A stretch of DNA of 64,000 bases from JACVRW01 sp963803245 (GTDB lineage Bacteria; Actinomycetota; Thermoleophilia; Solirubrobacterales; Thermoleophilaceae): NCBI GenBank assembly GCA_963803245.1, contig CAWDLI010000001.1, positions 1 to 64,000 on the forward strand, given 5' to 3'. The translations under genes were made by a program, and so were the position numbers. Numbering within the stretch: the stretch's first letter is position 1; each line of letters opens with the position of its first letter. Below are positions 42,939-50,995 of this stretch, piece by piece. Below the pieces are notes generated by a model, which made no database searches, was not told the DNA's origin, and saw nothing but the letters and a program-made list of their open reading frames with translations.

Positions 42939-43925
42939 CTAGCAGGAGCCCTGCCCTACGCACGGATCGACCACGCGCAGGTATTTGGCCCAATCCACCC
43001 CGCTGTCCACGTCGAGGTAGTAGTCGCCGTCCCAGCGCTGCATGCGCAGTCCATCCACGTACCTGACCATCGGGTCGACCTGGCCGAAGCTCGTGTAGGT
43101 GGACCCCGAGACGGTCTGGACGCCCCAGGAGACGTTCCCGCCCGTCGTATCGCCCACGTAGCCGCCGTACTGGTGGAGCGCCCGCAGGATCGTCTTCTTC
43201 CAGGCGGGCACCGGCAGGGCGGCGATCTGAGCGTCGCTGAGGGCGAGCCAGATCCGCGCGCCCAGGGGCGGCGCGTTCGTGGTGTCGGAGCAGATCGTGC
43301 CGGTCGTGCCCGGCGCCGCCGGGTAGACGCTTTGCCCGTTGGTGCAGCGCACGTGGATGAACAGCGCGTGGTCGATCTTCCCGGCCTGGATCTGGTCGCC
43401 GCGGATCAGGCCGGCGGCCAGCCCGAACTCGGCGGCGGTTGCGTCCGACCCGAGCCCGTCGCCGTCGATCATGGTTCGCCCGCCGTGGCTCACGACGAGC
43501 GTGCCGCCGCCGGCCGGCCTGTCCTTGACCTGCCAGAAGTCGTACTCCCAGCGATCGGGCTGGACCACGGCCATGTGGCCGTCCCCGCCCGCCGCGGGGC
43601 GGGCCTTGCTCGGGATCCGGATCCTGTGGCCCTCGACCTCGCAGGAGCTTGTCCAGCGCAGGCAGTGGACCGCGTAGACGGGATCGGTCTTGCGAGCGGC
43701 GTAGACCGGGTGGAAGTAGTCGCCATCGGTGTCGGCCTGGCCGACCATCAGCTGCTGGACCGGTCCCCATCCGTCGAGCCGGTCGACGATGCCGGGCGAG
43801 CCTGGGAGCAGCTTCGGATTGCTCGGCAGCGGGCGGTTGAAGGGGCTGTTCGCCCCGTAGGGACGGCAGGACACGAGAGCGAGCGCGGCGGTGAGCAGCG
43901 CGACGCACAGGATCAGCTTGCGCAT
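42939..43925 (-). CDS. lipoprotein of unknown function
   Basis: A 328-residue exported lipoprotein. Its signal (LILCVALLTAALALVSC) is followed by RPYGANSPFNRPLPSNPK, VYAVHCLRWTSSCEVEGHRI, DGHMAVVQPDRWEYDFWQVK, TLVVSHGGRTMIDGDGLG, AGKIDHALFIHVRCTNGQSV, and RALHQYGGYVGDTTGGNVS. A His/Asp pattern in HALFIHVRC and YGGYVGD resembles secreted actinobacterial proteins of unknown role. Several Cys suggest disulfides. I cannot assign activity. Confidence 0.65.
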   Translation of the reverse strand: MRKLILCVALLTAALALVSCRPYGANSPFNRPLPSNPKLLPGSPGIVDRLDGWGPVQQLMVGQADTDGDYFHPVYAARKTDPVYAVHCLRWTSSCEVEGHRIRIPSKARPAAGGDGHMAVVQPDRWEYDFWQVKDRPAGGGTLVVSHGGRTMIDGDGLGSDATAAEFGLAAGLIRGDQIQAGKIDHALFIHVRCTNGQSVYPAAPGTTGTICSDTTNAPPLGARIWLALSDAQIAALPVPAWKKTILRALHQYGGYVGDTTGGNVSWGVQTVSGSTYTSFGQVDPMVRYVDGLRMQRWDGDYYLDVDSGVDWAKYLRVVDPCVGQGSC

Positions 43926-44123
43926 GGGCGGCGGTGAGGGGTCGGGGCGAAGACACCCTCCGAGCCGCTCGGATGGCCGTCCGTGACTCGGTCGACAGCC
44001 GGAGGAGCCGTCACGTCCGCGTCGTGCGGGCGCTCCGGCGGCCCCTTCTCTATCGCAAAAGTCGCAAGGAGCGAGATCTCGGCGGGGGTTTGGCCGCAAA
44101 TAGCGACATTTCCGGGCCGCCGC

Positions 44124-44540
44124 ATGGCAATCTCCGGTGGCGTGAGCACCGAGGTCCGCCTGAGCTTCCCCGACGAGATCGTGCGTGTGGTGGGGGTGTC
44201 GCACTATCAGGACGCGCTCACCGAGATCGCGGGCCGGCCGGAGAACCGGGTGCGCCATCCGGTCACCGCCACGCTCGAGCCGGAGCCCACCAACCCTCAC
44301 GACGCCAACGCGATCAAGGTGGTGGTCGAGGGCCGGCTGGTGGGCTACCTCTCGCGCGACGACGCGCTCCGCTACGGCCCCGCCGTGCGCCTGCTGCGGG
44401 ACCACGATCGGGTGCTCGTCTGCGATGCCGTGATAGGTGGACGCGGGCCGGACGCCGGCACGGCGAACCTCGGCCTGTTCCTGGAGCTGCCGCGCGCGCC
44501 GGAGGCCACGCTCGAAGCGCGGACGCTCACACGTGGCTAG
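44124..44540 (+). CDS. stand-alone HIRAN-domain protein
   Basis: A 138-residue protein with the HIRAN pattern: VGVSHYQDALTEIAG, then VTATLEPEPTNPHDANAIKV and VVEGRLVGYLSRDDALRYG. The domain binds single-stranded 3' DNA ends in eukaryotic HLTF; in bacteria it is often on its own or beside nucleases and helicases. Here it stands alone upstream of an ECF sigma factor gene. I chose the ATG at 44124; a GTG at 44142 is possible. Confidence 0.78.
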   Translation: MAISGGVSTEVRLSFPDEIVRVVGVSHYQDALTEIAGRPENRVRHPVTATLEPEPTNPHDANAIKVVVEGRLVGYLSRDDALRYGPAVRLLRDHDRVLVCDAVIGGRGPDAGTANLGLFLELPRAPEATLEARTLTRG

Positions 44541-44582
44541 GCCGGGCGGAGGGCGTCCGAACCGCCGGACCCCGGCGTGCGT

Positions 44583-45143
44583 ATGTCAGAGCGGATGACG
44601 GTGAGCGACGCCAAGCTGATCGGTCGCCTCGCCAGCGACCCGACCGGGGACGGCCTGCGGACGCTCTACAGGCGCTACGCGGGCGAGCTGTACGGGTTCG
44701 CCCTCAACTCGCTGCGTGACCGCGGGCTGGCCGAGGAGGTCGTGCAGGACGCCTTCACGAGCGTGTGGCGGCACGCCGACCGCTTCGACCCCGAGATCGG
44801 CAGCTTCAGGACCTGGCTCTACGGGCTCGCTCGCAACCGCATCGTGGACCTGCGCCGGCGCGCGTCGGTCCGCCCGATGCTGGCGCAAGCGGAGGCCGCG
44901 CCGGAGCCCGGGGAGCTCGACCGCTCGCTCGACGAGGCGATGCTGCGCTGGCAGGTGGCGGCCGCGCTCGCCCGCCTGAGCCCTGAGCATCGAGAGGTGC
45001 TCCGCCTCGCCCACTTCCAGGCGCTCAGCCTGCGCGAGATCTCCGAGGCGCTCGGCCTCCCGCTCGGCACCGTCAAGAGCCGGAGCTACTACGCGCTGCG
45101 GCACCTGCGCCTCGTGCTCGACGAGATGGAGGTCGGCAGGTGA
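44583..45143 (+). CDS. ECF-family RNA polymerase sigma factor
   Basis: A 186-residue sigma factor with region 2 (LYRRYAGELYGFALNSLRDR, EEVVQDAFTSVWRHADRF, FRTWLYGLARNRIVDLRRR) and region 4 (LARLSPEHREVLRLAHFQAL, SLREISEALGLPLGTVKSRS). Its stop overlaps the start of the anti-sigma gene (GTGA), the classic arrangement for a paired regulator. The ATG at 44583 is my start. The signal sensed is unknown; the downstream cupredoxin hints at copper or redox stress. Confidence 0.9.
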   Translation: MSERMTVSDAKLIGRLASDPTGDGLRTLYRRYAGELYGFALNSLRDRGLAEEVVQDAFTSVWRHADRFDPEIGSFRTWLYGLARNRIVDLRRRASVRPMLAQAEAAPEPGELDRSLDEAMLRWQVAAALARLSPEHREVLRLAHFQALSLREISEALGLPLGTVKSRSYYALRHLRLVLDEMEVGR

Positions 45144-45817
45144 CCGACTGCGGGCACTGCCGCGACCTGCTCGGCGGATACGTCCTGGGAGCGCTCGGCC
45201 CCGAGGACCTGGCCGTGGTGGAACGGCACATCGAGACCTGTCCACGCTGCGGGCGCGAGTACGGCGAGCTGTCGGGCCTGCCCGCGTTGCTCGACCTCGC
45301 GGGCTCGGCGGAGGCCGAGCTCGAGGCGCCCCCGGCGGAGCTCGAGGAAGCCGTCCTCGATCGCTTCGCGCGCGAGCGCCGCGGCCAGGCGCCCCCGCCC
45401 CGGAGATCTCGCCGCACGCTCCGTGTCGGTGCGGCGCTGGCCGCGGCGGCGCTGGCTGTCGCAGTGGCGCTCGTGGTCACGGGCGCGTTCTCCTCGCCCG
45501 AGGAGACCTTCGGCAGCGTCCACATGGCGCGCGGCGGCGCCACCGCGAACGCGGATCTGAGGGCGGTGCGCGCCGGCACGCAGGTGCGGCTCACCGTCGA
45601 CGCTCCGACCTGGCGGCCGGAGCGGACGTACGAGCTGTGGTGCATCCCGGACAAGGGCCCGTGGATCAGCGGCGGCAGCTTCCGCGTCGACCGGAACGGG
45701 CGCGCGGACGTCGAGCTGACCTCGGCCGCCCGCCCGGGCGACTACGAGCGGATGCTCGTCACGAGGCCCGCGGGCGACGACCGCAAGGTGGTGCTCGCCG
45801 GGCACGTCGAGTACTGA
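45140..45817 (+). CDS. zinc-binding anti-sigma factor with extracellular domain
   Basis: A 225-residue single-pass protein. The cytoplasmic N-terminus has the anti-sigma zinc motif (GPEDLAVVERHIETCPRCGR, with His-x3-Cys-x2-Cys), a membrane helix near residues 95-113 (GAALAAAALAVAVALVVTGA), then an outside domain of about 105 residues (RAGTQVRLTVDAPTWRPERT, YELWCIPDKGPWISGGSFRV). It should bind and hold the upstream sigma factor until a signal is sensed. It is coupled to that gene by a four-base overlap. Confidence 0.88.
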   Translation: MTDCGHCRDLLGGYVLGALGPEDLAVVERHIETCPRCGREYGELSGLPALLDLAGSAEAELEAPPAELEEAVLDRFARERRGQAPPPRRSRRTLRVGAALAAAALAVAVALVVTGAFSSPEETFGSVHMARGGATANADLRAVRAGTQVRLTVDAPTWRPERTYELWCIPDKGPWISGGSFRVDRNGRADVELTSAARPGDYERMLVTRPAGDDRKVVLAGHVEY

Positions 45818-45859
45818 CGCGCGTCGAACCGGCGCCGCGCGGCCTGCGTATACCGGGGC

Positions 45860-46360
45860 ATGAGCACAACCCGACTTCCGATCGTGCTGCTGGTGGCCGG
45901 CGTCGTGGCGCTGGCGGGGTGCGGCGATGACGACGACGGCGGCGACAGCGCCGGCGCCGAGCAGTCGACCGCGGCCGACACGAGCGCGCAGTCCAGCCCG
46001 GCGGCGGAGACCGTGAAGCTCTCCGAGACCGAGTTCAAGATCACCCCGGCCGACCCGTCGGTCAAGAAGGGTGGGACCGTGACGTTCGAGGTCGCCAACG
46101 ACGGCGAGTTCGACCATTCTCTCGAGGTCGAGGGCCCGAGCGGGGAGGTCGAGACCGACACGATTCCGCCGGGCCAGTCGGCCACGCTCGAGGTGGACCT
46201 CAGCAAGGCGGGCACCTACGAGATGTACTGCCCGATCGGCAACCACCGGGAGATGGGCATGGAGGGCGAGGTGTCCGTGGCCGGCGGTGGCGGCGGTGCG
46301 GTGGACGATTCCGGCGGCGACGAGTCGAGCGACGACGGCGCCGGGAAGAGCGTCTACTAG
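45860..46360 (+). CDS. cupredoxin-domain lipoprotein
   Basis: A 166-residue lipoprotein (signal ending VVALAGCG) with an acidic spacer and a blue-copper-type domain. Copper ligands are visible: His in GEFDHSLEVEG, Cys and His in YEMYCPIGNHREMGM, with Met nearby. It could carry electrons or copper at the outside of the membrane. It follows the sigma/anti-sigma pair by 42 bases and may be part of that regulon. Its C-terminus is Gly/Asp/Ser-rich. Confidence 0.82.
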   Translation: MSTTRLPIVLLVAGVVALAGCGDDDDGGDSAGAEQSTAADTSAQSSPAAETVKLSETEFKITPADPSVKKGGTVTFEVANDGEFDHSLEVEGPSGEVETDTIPPGQSATLEVDLSKAGTYEMYCPIGNHREMGMEGEVSVAGGGGGAVDDSGGDESSDDGAGKSVY

Positions 46361-46548
46361 GGCGCGTCCGTCGAGGAGCGCCCCACCACGTACAGCCCGG
46401 CCAGGGCGATCGCCACGCCCACGGCCACTCCCACCACCTGCTTCCAGCCGAAGGTCCCGCCGCCGACTCCGGCCACCTCGGCCAGGCCCGAGACCAGGGC
46501 GATCGCGACCCCCACCGCTGTTATGACGAAACCGGTCTGCCGCGACAT
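46357..46548 (-). CDS. small two-helix membrane protein
   Basis: A 63-residue protein with two hydrophobic helices (GFVITAVGVAIALVSGLAEV, WKQVVGVAVGVAIALAGLYV) and short polar ends. Unknown function. Its stop overlaps by four bases that of the convergent cupredoxin gene. Confidence 0.5.
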   Translation of the reverse strand: MSRQTGFVITAVGVAIALVSGLAEVAGVGGGTFGWKQVVGVAVGVAIALAGLYVVGRSSTDAP

Positions 46549-46560
46549 GGCAGCCTCAGG

Positions 46561-47527
46561 CTAACGCCGCGCGGGCGGAATCTCATCCGAGCTCGTGATG
46601 CCCTCCTCGATGAACGCCGTGGCGAAGGTCGAGCCGTCCCGGCTTCCGAGCAGCTCGTAGGTCGCCGGATCGAAGATGAGCGTGGTGCGTCCGCTGTCGT
46701 CCTCGAACCAGATGCCGACCCCCGTCCGCCCGGCGAGATCGCGGGCTCGCTCCGAGTAGCCGATGCCCGGGATCTGCGCCGCCGCGCGGAAGAAGGCGGC
46801 CCGCAGCTCGGCTGGGAGCGGGACGAAGCGCACGACGTCGGACACGATGGTGAAGCTCTCGTCCTCGACGGAGTCCCCGCCGCCCTGCTCGGCCGCGGCC
46901 CGGATGCGCCGGTAGAGCTCGGTCGAGCCGGTCGGAAGCGCGAGCAGCTCGGGGTAGGTCAGCCGGGAACCGCCGAACGGGATCACCTTCCTGCCGGCCG
47001 TGGGGAAGCGGTGCGTCTCGACGGCCGGGAGCTCGGAGAGTTCGGGTCGGCCCGCCGCCTCCCAGCGGGCACGGGCGCCCGGGCCTGCGAACGCGATCGG
47101 CTGGGCGCTCACCCTGGTGCGCAGCGCGCCGTCGGCGCCGATCCAGCTCTCGCGGATCGACCGCTCGAACCACGCGTAGCCGCCCGCGCTCCTGCGCTGA
47201 GCCTGGCGGCTGCGGAAGTACACGTACTCGCCCAGCCGAGGTGCGGGCAGGCCGTGAGCCTCGGCCTCGGCCGCCGCGCTGCGGAGCGTCTCGGCGGCGC
47301 GGGCGTCACTGACCGCCAGGCGGCCCTCGCCCCCTCCCAGCAGGGTGAACCCCAGAGCGATCGCCACCGCCAGCCCCGGAGGCCCCGAGGGCCAGGCGGC
47401 GGATCAGAGGCCTGCTCCCGCGGCGCGACTCGCGCGGACTCCAGGCGCGGCGAGCGCGTGCCCGCGCCGCCGAAGTGGGCGGGGCGGTGTGGGCGCGGAA
47501 CGACCGGATCAGGTCAAGCTCGTCCAT
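46561..47527 (-). pseudogene. CU044_5270-like membrane protein, one-base frameshift
   Basis: The first 50 residues (MDELDLIRSFRAHTAPPTSA, RARARRAWSPRESR, PLIRRLALGASG) and the rest (VAIALGFTLLGGGEGRLAVS, GEYVYFRSRQAQRRSAGGYA, PTGSTELYRRIRAAAEQGGG, TGVGIWFEDDSGRTTLIFDP, FIEEGITSSDEIP) are in different frames, joined by an extra G near 47377 in a run of four. The whole is like the CU044_5270 family: a cytoplasmic N-terminus, one membrane helix and a large outside domain, co-encoded with ECF sigma factors. Its start lies inside the end of the sigma gene (14-base overlap). Confidence 0.7.
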
Positions 47528-48128
47528 TCGAGTCCTCCTCGAGCGATTCAAGTGCCCCGGTCTCCGCGAGCGCTTCTCGTACGCGCCGGCGGGCCCGGTG
47601 CAGGCGGGATTTGACGGTTCCTTCCGAGATCACCAGCGCGAGCGCGATCTCGGCGTGCGCAAGCTCGGCCCACGCATGGAGGAGCAGCACGTCGCGCTCC
47701 TCGGCGGACAGGACGGCCAGCGCGGCCGCGAGGGCGGGTGCGGCCAGCTGAGCGTCGGCGCGGAGGGCCGAGCGCTCGTCGCCCGCCGGCACCGCCGGGT
47801 CACGGCCGGTGCGGGCGTAGGCGCGCAGCTCGCGCTGCTCGCGCCGGCGGTGGCGTTGCGCCAGCCTGGTCGCTATGCCGTACAGCCACGGGCGGGCATC
47901 CGGGAAGGACTGGTCGTAGCGCCCGCGCTTGCCGAAGGCGACCGCGAACGCCTCGGCGGCCAGCTCATCCGCCATGTCGGTGCCAAGACGCCGCGCGAGA
48001 TAGCGGTGGATGGCGTCGTAATGGCGCTCGAAGACCTCCTTGAACGCCTCGGGGTCGCGCATCGACGCGCCGATCGCCGCGGCGTCGGAGCTCGCGGGCG
48101 GCTGCACGGCCGTGCTCATGAACGCCAT
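47514..48128 (-). CDS. ECF-family RNA polymerase sigma factor (CU044_5270 partner)
   Basis: A 204-residue sigma factor. Region 2 is EVFERHYDAIHRYLARRLGT, ADELAAEAFAVAFGKRGRYD, PWLYGIATRLAQRHRRREQR; region 4 is AVLSAEERDVLLLHAWAELA, HAEIALALVISEGTVKSRLH. It overlaps the frameshifted CU044_5270-like gene, which may serve as its anti-sigma or effector. ATG codons at 48128 and 48119 are both possible starts. Confidence 0.88.
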   Translation of the reverse strand: MAFMSTAVQPPASSDAAAIGASMRDPEAFKEVFERHYDAIHRYLARRLGTDMADELAAEAFAVAFGKRGRYDQSFPDARPWLYGIATRLAQRHRRREQRELRAYARTGRDPAVPAGDERSALRADAQLAAPALAAALAVLSAEERDVLLLHAWAELAHAEIALALVISEGTVKSRLHRARRRVREALAETGALESLEEDSNGRA

Positions 48129-48240
48129 GTCCCTAATCGCCCGAAGTACCTTGACCGGTTCGCGAGCACCACAACCGAGGAGCGACGGTGGCACGACTGA
48201 GCTCAGGTATCGGGTCGCGAACTAGGGCCGGGCGCCGGCC

Positions 48241-48639
48241 TCACTCGTCGAGTCCGACCGACGCGAGGGCGTCGCGTGGCTCGCTGTAGCTCGTGATGTG
48301 GGTGATGAGCCCGTCCCGCATTCCGAAGACGAAGCCGCCCACGAAATCGATGTTCACGCCGCTTCCCGACCCCTGTCCCGTCACCTGTCCGATGGCGACC
48401 ACCTGATCGCCGGTTTCCCGGAACTCGATCGGCTCGATGCGGAACTCCGTCCAGTCCTCGTCCATGTCGGCTACGAAGCGGCGCACACCGTCGTGCCCCC
48501 GGTATTCGATCCCCTCCAGCTGGGCCCGGAACGGCAGCCACACGCAGTCGGGATCGGAGAGCGCCACCAGCCGCTCGACGTCACGCTCGTTGAACGCGTC
48601 GTGGGCCTGACGCACCGCTTCAACGTTGTGCTGCGACAT
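48241..48639 (-). CDS. SnoaL-like (NTF2-fold) protein
   Basis: A 132-residue NTF2-fold protein: MSQHNVEAVRQAHDAFNERD, VERLVALSDPDCVWLPFRAQ, GIEYRGHDGVRRFVADMDED, WTEFRIEPIEFRETGDQVVA, and a C-terminal RDGLITHITSYSEPRDALAS. Function unknown; some members are small-molecule cyclases or isomerases. It starts with the same MSxxNVExVR pattern as the tandem genes at 52174 and 52577. Confidence 0.82.
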   Translation of the reverse strand: MSQHNVEAVRQAHDAFNERDVERLVALSDPDCVWLPFRAQLEGIEYRGHDGVRRFVADMDEDWTEFRIEPIEFRETGDQVVAIGQVTGQGSGSGVNIDFVGGFVFGMRDGLITHITSYSEPRDALASVGLDE

Positions 48640-48925
48640 CGCCTCGTCAAGTATCGCGCCCGGTAGGCTCTCGCGCATCGCGAGCGTCGGCAGCATCGAG
48701 GTGCACGGGCCGGGGAGACCCGCGGAGCTACTCCTCGATTGCCTGCGCCCGAAGGCGACCGAGCACGGCATCGGCATCCAGCACGGGGCCAGCGGCACGC
48801 TCACGGTCACCGACGGCGACGGACGCGCCGACGACCTCGAGGACTTCCTTCGCACCCAGCTCGACGAGTGCGGGCGCCTCCTCCGCGTCGACTGGCACGA
48901 CCATTTCACGGTCGTTCAGCCCTAG
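48626..48925 (+). CDS. hypothetical small protein
   Basis: Up to 99 residues, with a conserved-looking core SIEVHGPGRPAELLLDCLRP, KATEHGIGIQHGASGTLTVT, and LEDFLRTQLDECGRLLRVDW. The start is uncertain: TTG at 48626 lies inside the divergent SnoaL gene; a GTG at 48701 would cut the first strand of the core. Perhaps a small alpha/beta domain. Unknown function. Confidence 0.45.
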   Translation: MCCDIASSSIAPGRLSRIASVGSIEVHGPGRPAELLLDCLRPKATEHGIGIQHGASGTLTVTDGDGRADDLEDFLRTQLDECGRLLRVDWHDHFTVVQP

Positions 48926-48940
48926 CGCCGGGACCGGGCC

Positions 48941-49357
48941 GTGACCCAGGACGCCGTCGAGGTGGTGCTCAAGCAGTTCGCCGATACGAACGCGCGTGAC
49001 TTCGGGGCGGTGATGGAGGCCTACGCGGACGACGTGACGCTCGAGATGCACGGGGCAGGGGTCGGCATGCTGGGCCGAGTGGCGACCGGGAAGGCCGCGG
49101 TCGGGGAGTGGTTCGGCGACTGGTTCAGGCAGTTCGGCCGCGACTACCGCTTCGACATCGAGGAGACGCGCGGCATCGGTGATCGTGTGTTGCTCGTCGC
49201 CACCCACAGCGGGCGGGGGAGGGACAGCGGGGTGCCCGTCGAGGCGCGCTGGGCTTACGTCTACACGGTGCGCGACGGCAAGGTGTCCCGCGTGGAGCTC
49301 TGGGGAGACCGCGACGCCCGCGAAGCGGCCCTGGAGGCCGTCGGGGTGTCCAAGTAG
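48941..49357 (+). CDS. SnoaL-like (NTF2-fold) protein
   Basis: A 138-residue NTF2-fold protein: DAVEVVLKQFADTNARDFGA, VMEAYADDVTLEMHGAGVGM, GRVATGKAAVGEWFGDWFRQ, and a C-terminal ARWAYVYTVRDGKVSRVELW. The GTG start is 16 bases after the preceding gene. Function unknown. Confidence 0.82.
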   Translation: MTQDAVEVVLKQFADTNARDFGAVMEAYADDVTLEMHGAGVGMLGRVATGKAAVGEWFGDWFRQFGRDYRFDIEETRGIGDRVLLVATHSGRGRDSGVPVEARWAYVYTVRDGKVSRVELWGDRDAREAALEAVGVSK

Positions 49358-49372
49358 GTCAGGTGGGATGAG

Positions 49373-49537
49373 CTACGCGCCCGCTGCCTCCTCGCGCTCG
49401 CGGAGTGCGTTCACGATGAACTCGGCGTACCACGCCGGCCATTCCTCGTCGCGCACCCCACCGAGCTCCTCAGTCTCGTACACGCCGTGGGCCGCCTCCG
49501 CCTCGCGCAGAAGCTCGGCCAGAGTCTCAACGTCCAT
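49373..49537 (-). CDS. 54-residue hypothetical protein
   Basis: A short acidic protein: MDVETLAELLREAEAAHGVY, ETEELGGVRDEEWPAWYAEF, IVNALREREEAAG. Its ATG has a strong AAAGGAG site. The WPAWYAEFI stretch suggests a small conserved family downstream of the oxidoreductase gene, 20 bases away. Function unknown. Confidence 0.55.
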   Translation of the reverse strand: MDVETLAELLREAEAAHGVYETEELGGVRDEEWPAWYAEFIVNALREREEAAGA

Positions 49538-49557
49538 GGTCGCTCCTTTGGTCGTGT

Positions 49558-50904
49558 TCAGGCCGAGGCACGGGCCGCGAGCTCCTCGAGCGCGGGAAGG
49601 AATGCCTCGGAGAAGGTCGGGAACGGCTGGATCGTGTCGTTCATGACGGAAAGCGGCACCCGTGCGCGGATCGCCATGGTGGCCTGCTGGAGCCATTCGC
49701 CCGCGTCGGGGCCTAGCGCGTAGGCGCCGGTCAGCCGCTCGCCGTCGGACACCAGCGTCAGGAAGCCGTTCTTCTCGGCATAGGCCCTGGTGTAGGTCGA
49801 GGTCCGGGGCACCTCGGCCAGCGAGACGGTGGCCGTGACCGCGCCCTCGGCCTCACCCACGGAGGCGGCCTGCGGGTCGGTGAAGACCACGCGCGGAACG
49901 GCGTCGTAGTTCGCCTCCCGCGGCGTGCCGAGGATGTTCGCGGCGGCCACCCGGCCCTGGTACTTGCCCACGTAGGTGAGCGGCCAGATGCCGGTCACGT
50001 CGCCGATGGCCCAGACGCCGTCGGCGACGTTCATGCGCGCGTCGACCTCGATGCCCTGCCGGGTGGGCTCGATTCCGACCGTGTCCAGGCCGAGGCCGTC
50101 CACGCGGGGCCTCCGGCCGGCGGCCACCAGGAGCCTGTCGCCGCGCAGTGGGTCGCGGTCGGGGAACTCGAGCACGTACTCGCCGTCCTCGAGGCGTGCC
50201 GCCGAGGCGTGCTCTCCCAGGCAGATCTCGATTCCCTGAGAGCTCAGTGCCTCGCCCAGGGCCTCTCCCAGCGGTGCCGGCTCACGTCCGAGCACCCGGT
50301 CCGCCCCCTCCACGAGTGCCACGGACGCGCCGAAGCGGCTGACCGCCTGGGCCATCTCCACGCCGACCGGCCCGCCGCCCAGCACGAGCAGCCGCCGCGG
50401 CACCTCGGTCAGGCCGGTCACCTCGCGGTTGGTCCACACGCCTTCAAGCTCGGACAGGCCGGGGATCGGGGGGAAGACCGGGTCGGAGCCGGAGGCGATC
50501 ACCACGTTCCCGGCCGCGTAGGCGGTGCCATCCACCTCCACGCGGCCTGGCCCGGCCAGCCGCGCCTCGCCGCGCAGCACGTGGACGCCGCTGCTCTCCA
50601 TCGAGGCGGCGTGGGCGGTGTCGTCGTAGCTGGACACCATGAAGTCGCGCCATTCGAACGCGGCTTGCCGATCGAGCTCACCGGTCACGGCCTGCGCGGC
50701 GCCGGGGGCCTCGCGCGCCGCCTGCAGCGCCTCGCCGGGGCGGAGCAGGGTCTTCGACGGAATGCAGGCGTAGAAGTCGCATTCCCCGCCCACGAGCGCC
50801 CGCTCGGCCAGCGCCACTCGCAGCCCGCCCCCGGCCAGGTGGGTGGCGCAGTGCTGCCCCGCCGGTCCGGCGCCGATGACGATGGCGTCGTACTCCGTGC
50901 TCAC
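49558..50904 (-). CDS. dihydrolipoamide dehydrogenase-like pyridine nucleotide-disulfide oxidoreductase
   Basis: A 448-residue FAD enzyme. FAD-binding DAIVIGAGPAGQHCATHLAG, the redox Cys pair in GGECDFYACIPSKTLLRPGE, the NAD(P) site LLVLGGGPVGVEMAQAVSRF, FAD site ANILGTP and DGVWAIGDVTG are present. The usual C-terminal catalytic His-Pro-Thr motif is replaced by IQPFPTFSEAF, so the acid/base His is absent, which occurs in some branches. It may reduce a disulfide or flavin substrate. The GTG at 50904 is my start. Confidence 0.85.
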   Translation of the reverse strand: MSTEYDAIVIGAGPAGQHCATHLAGGGLRVALAERALVGGECDFYACIPSKTLLRPGEALQAAREAPGAAQAVTGELDRQAAFEWRDFMVSSYDDTAHAASMESSGVHVLRGEARLAGPGRVEVDGTAYAAGNVVIASGSDPVFPPIPGLSELEGVWTNREVTGLTEVPRRLLVLGGGPVGVEMAQAVSRFGASVALVEGADRVLGREPAPLGEALGEALSSQGIEICLGEHASAARLEDGEYVLEFPDRDPLRGDRLLVAAGRRPRVDGLGLDTVGIEPTRQGIEVDARMNVADGVWAIGDVTGIWPLTYVGKYQGRVAAANILGTPREANYDAVPRVVFTDPQAASVGEAEGAVTATVSLAEVPRTSTYTRAYAEKNGFLTLVSDGERLTGAYALGPDAGEWLQQATMAIRARVPLSVMNDTIQPFPTFSEAFLPALEELAARASA

Positions 50905-50995
50905 TTGCAGCAGCCTACTGCGGGATGTCGGCGTGTCACATCTCCGCACCGCCGAGGGTCACAACGAGTGACAGCTCACACGAAAGGACAGAACG

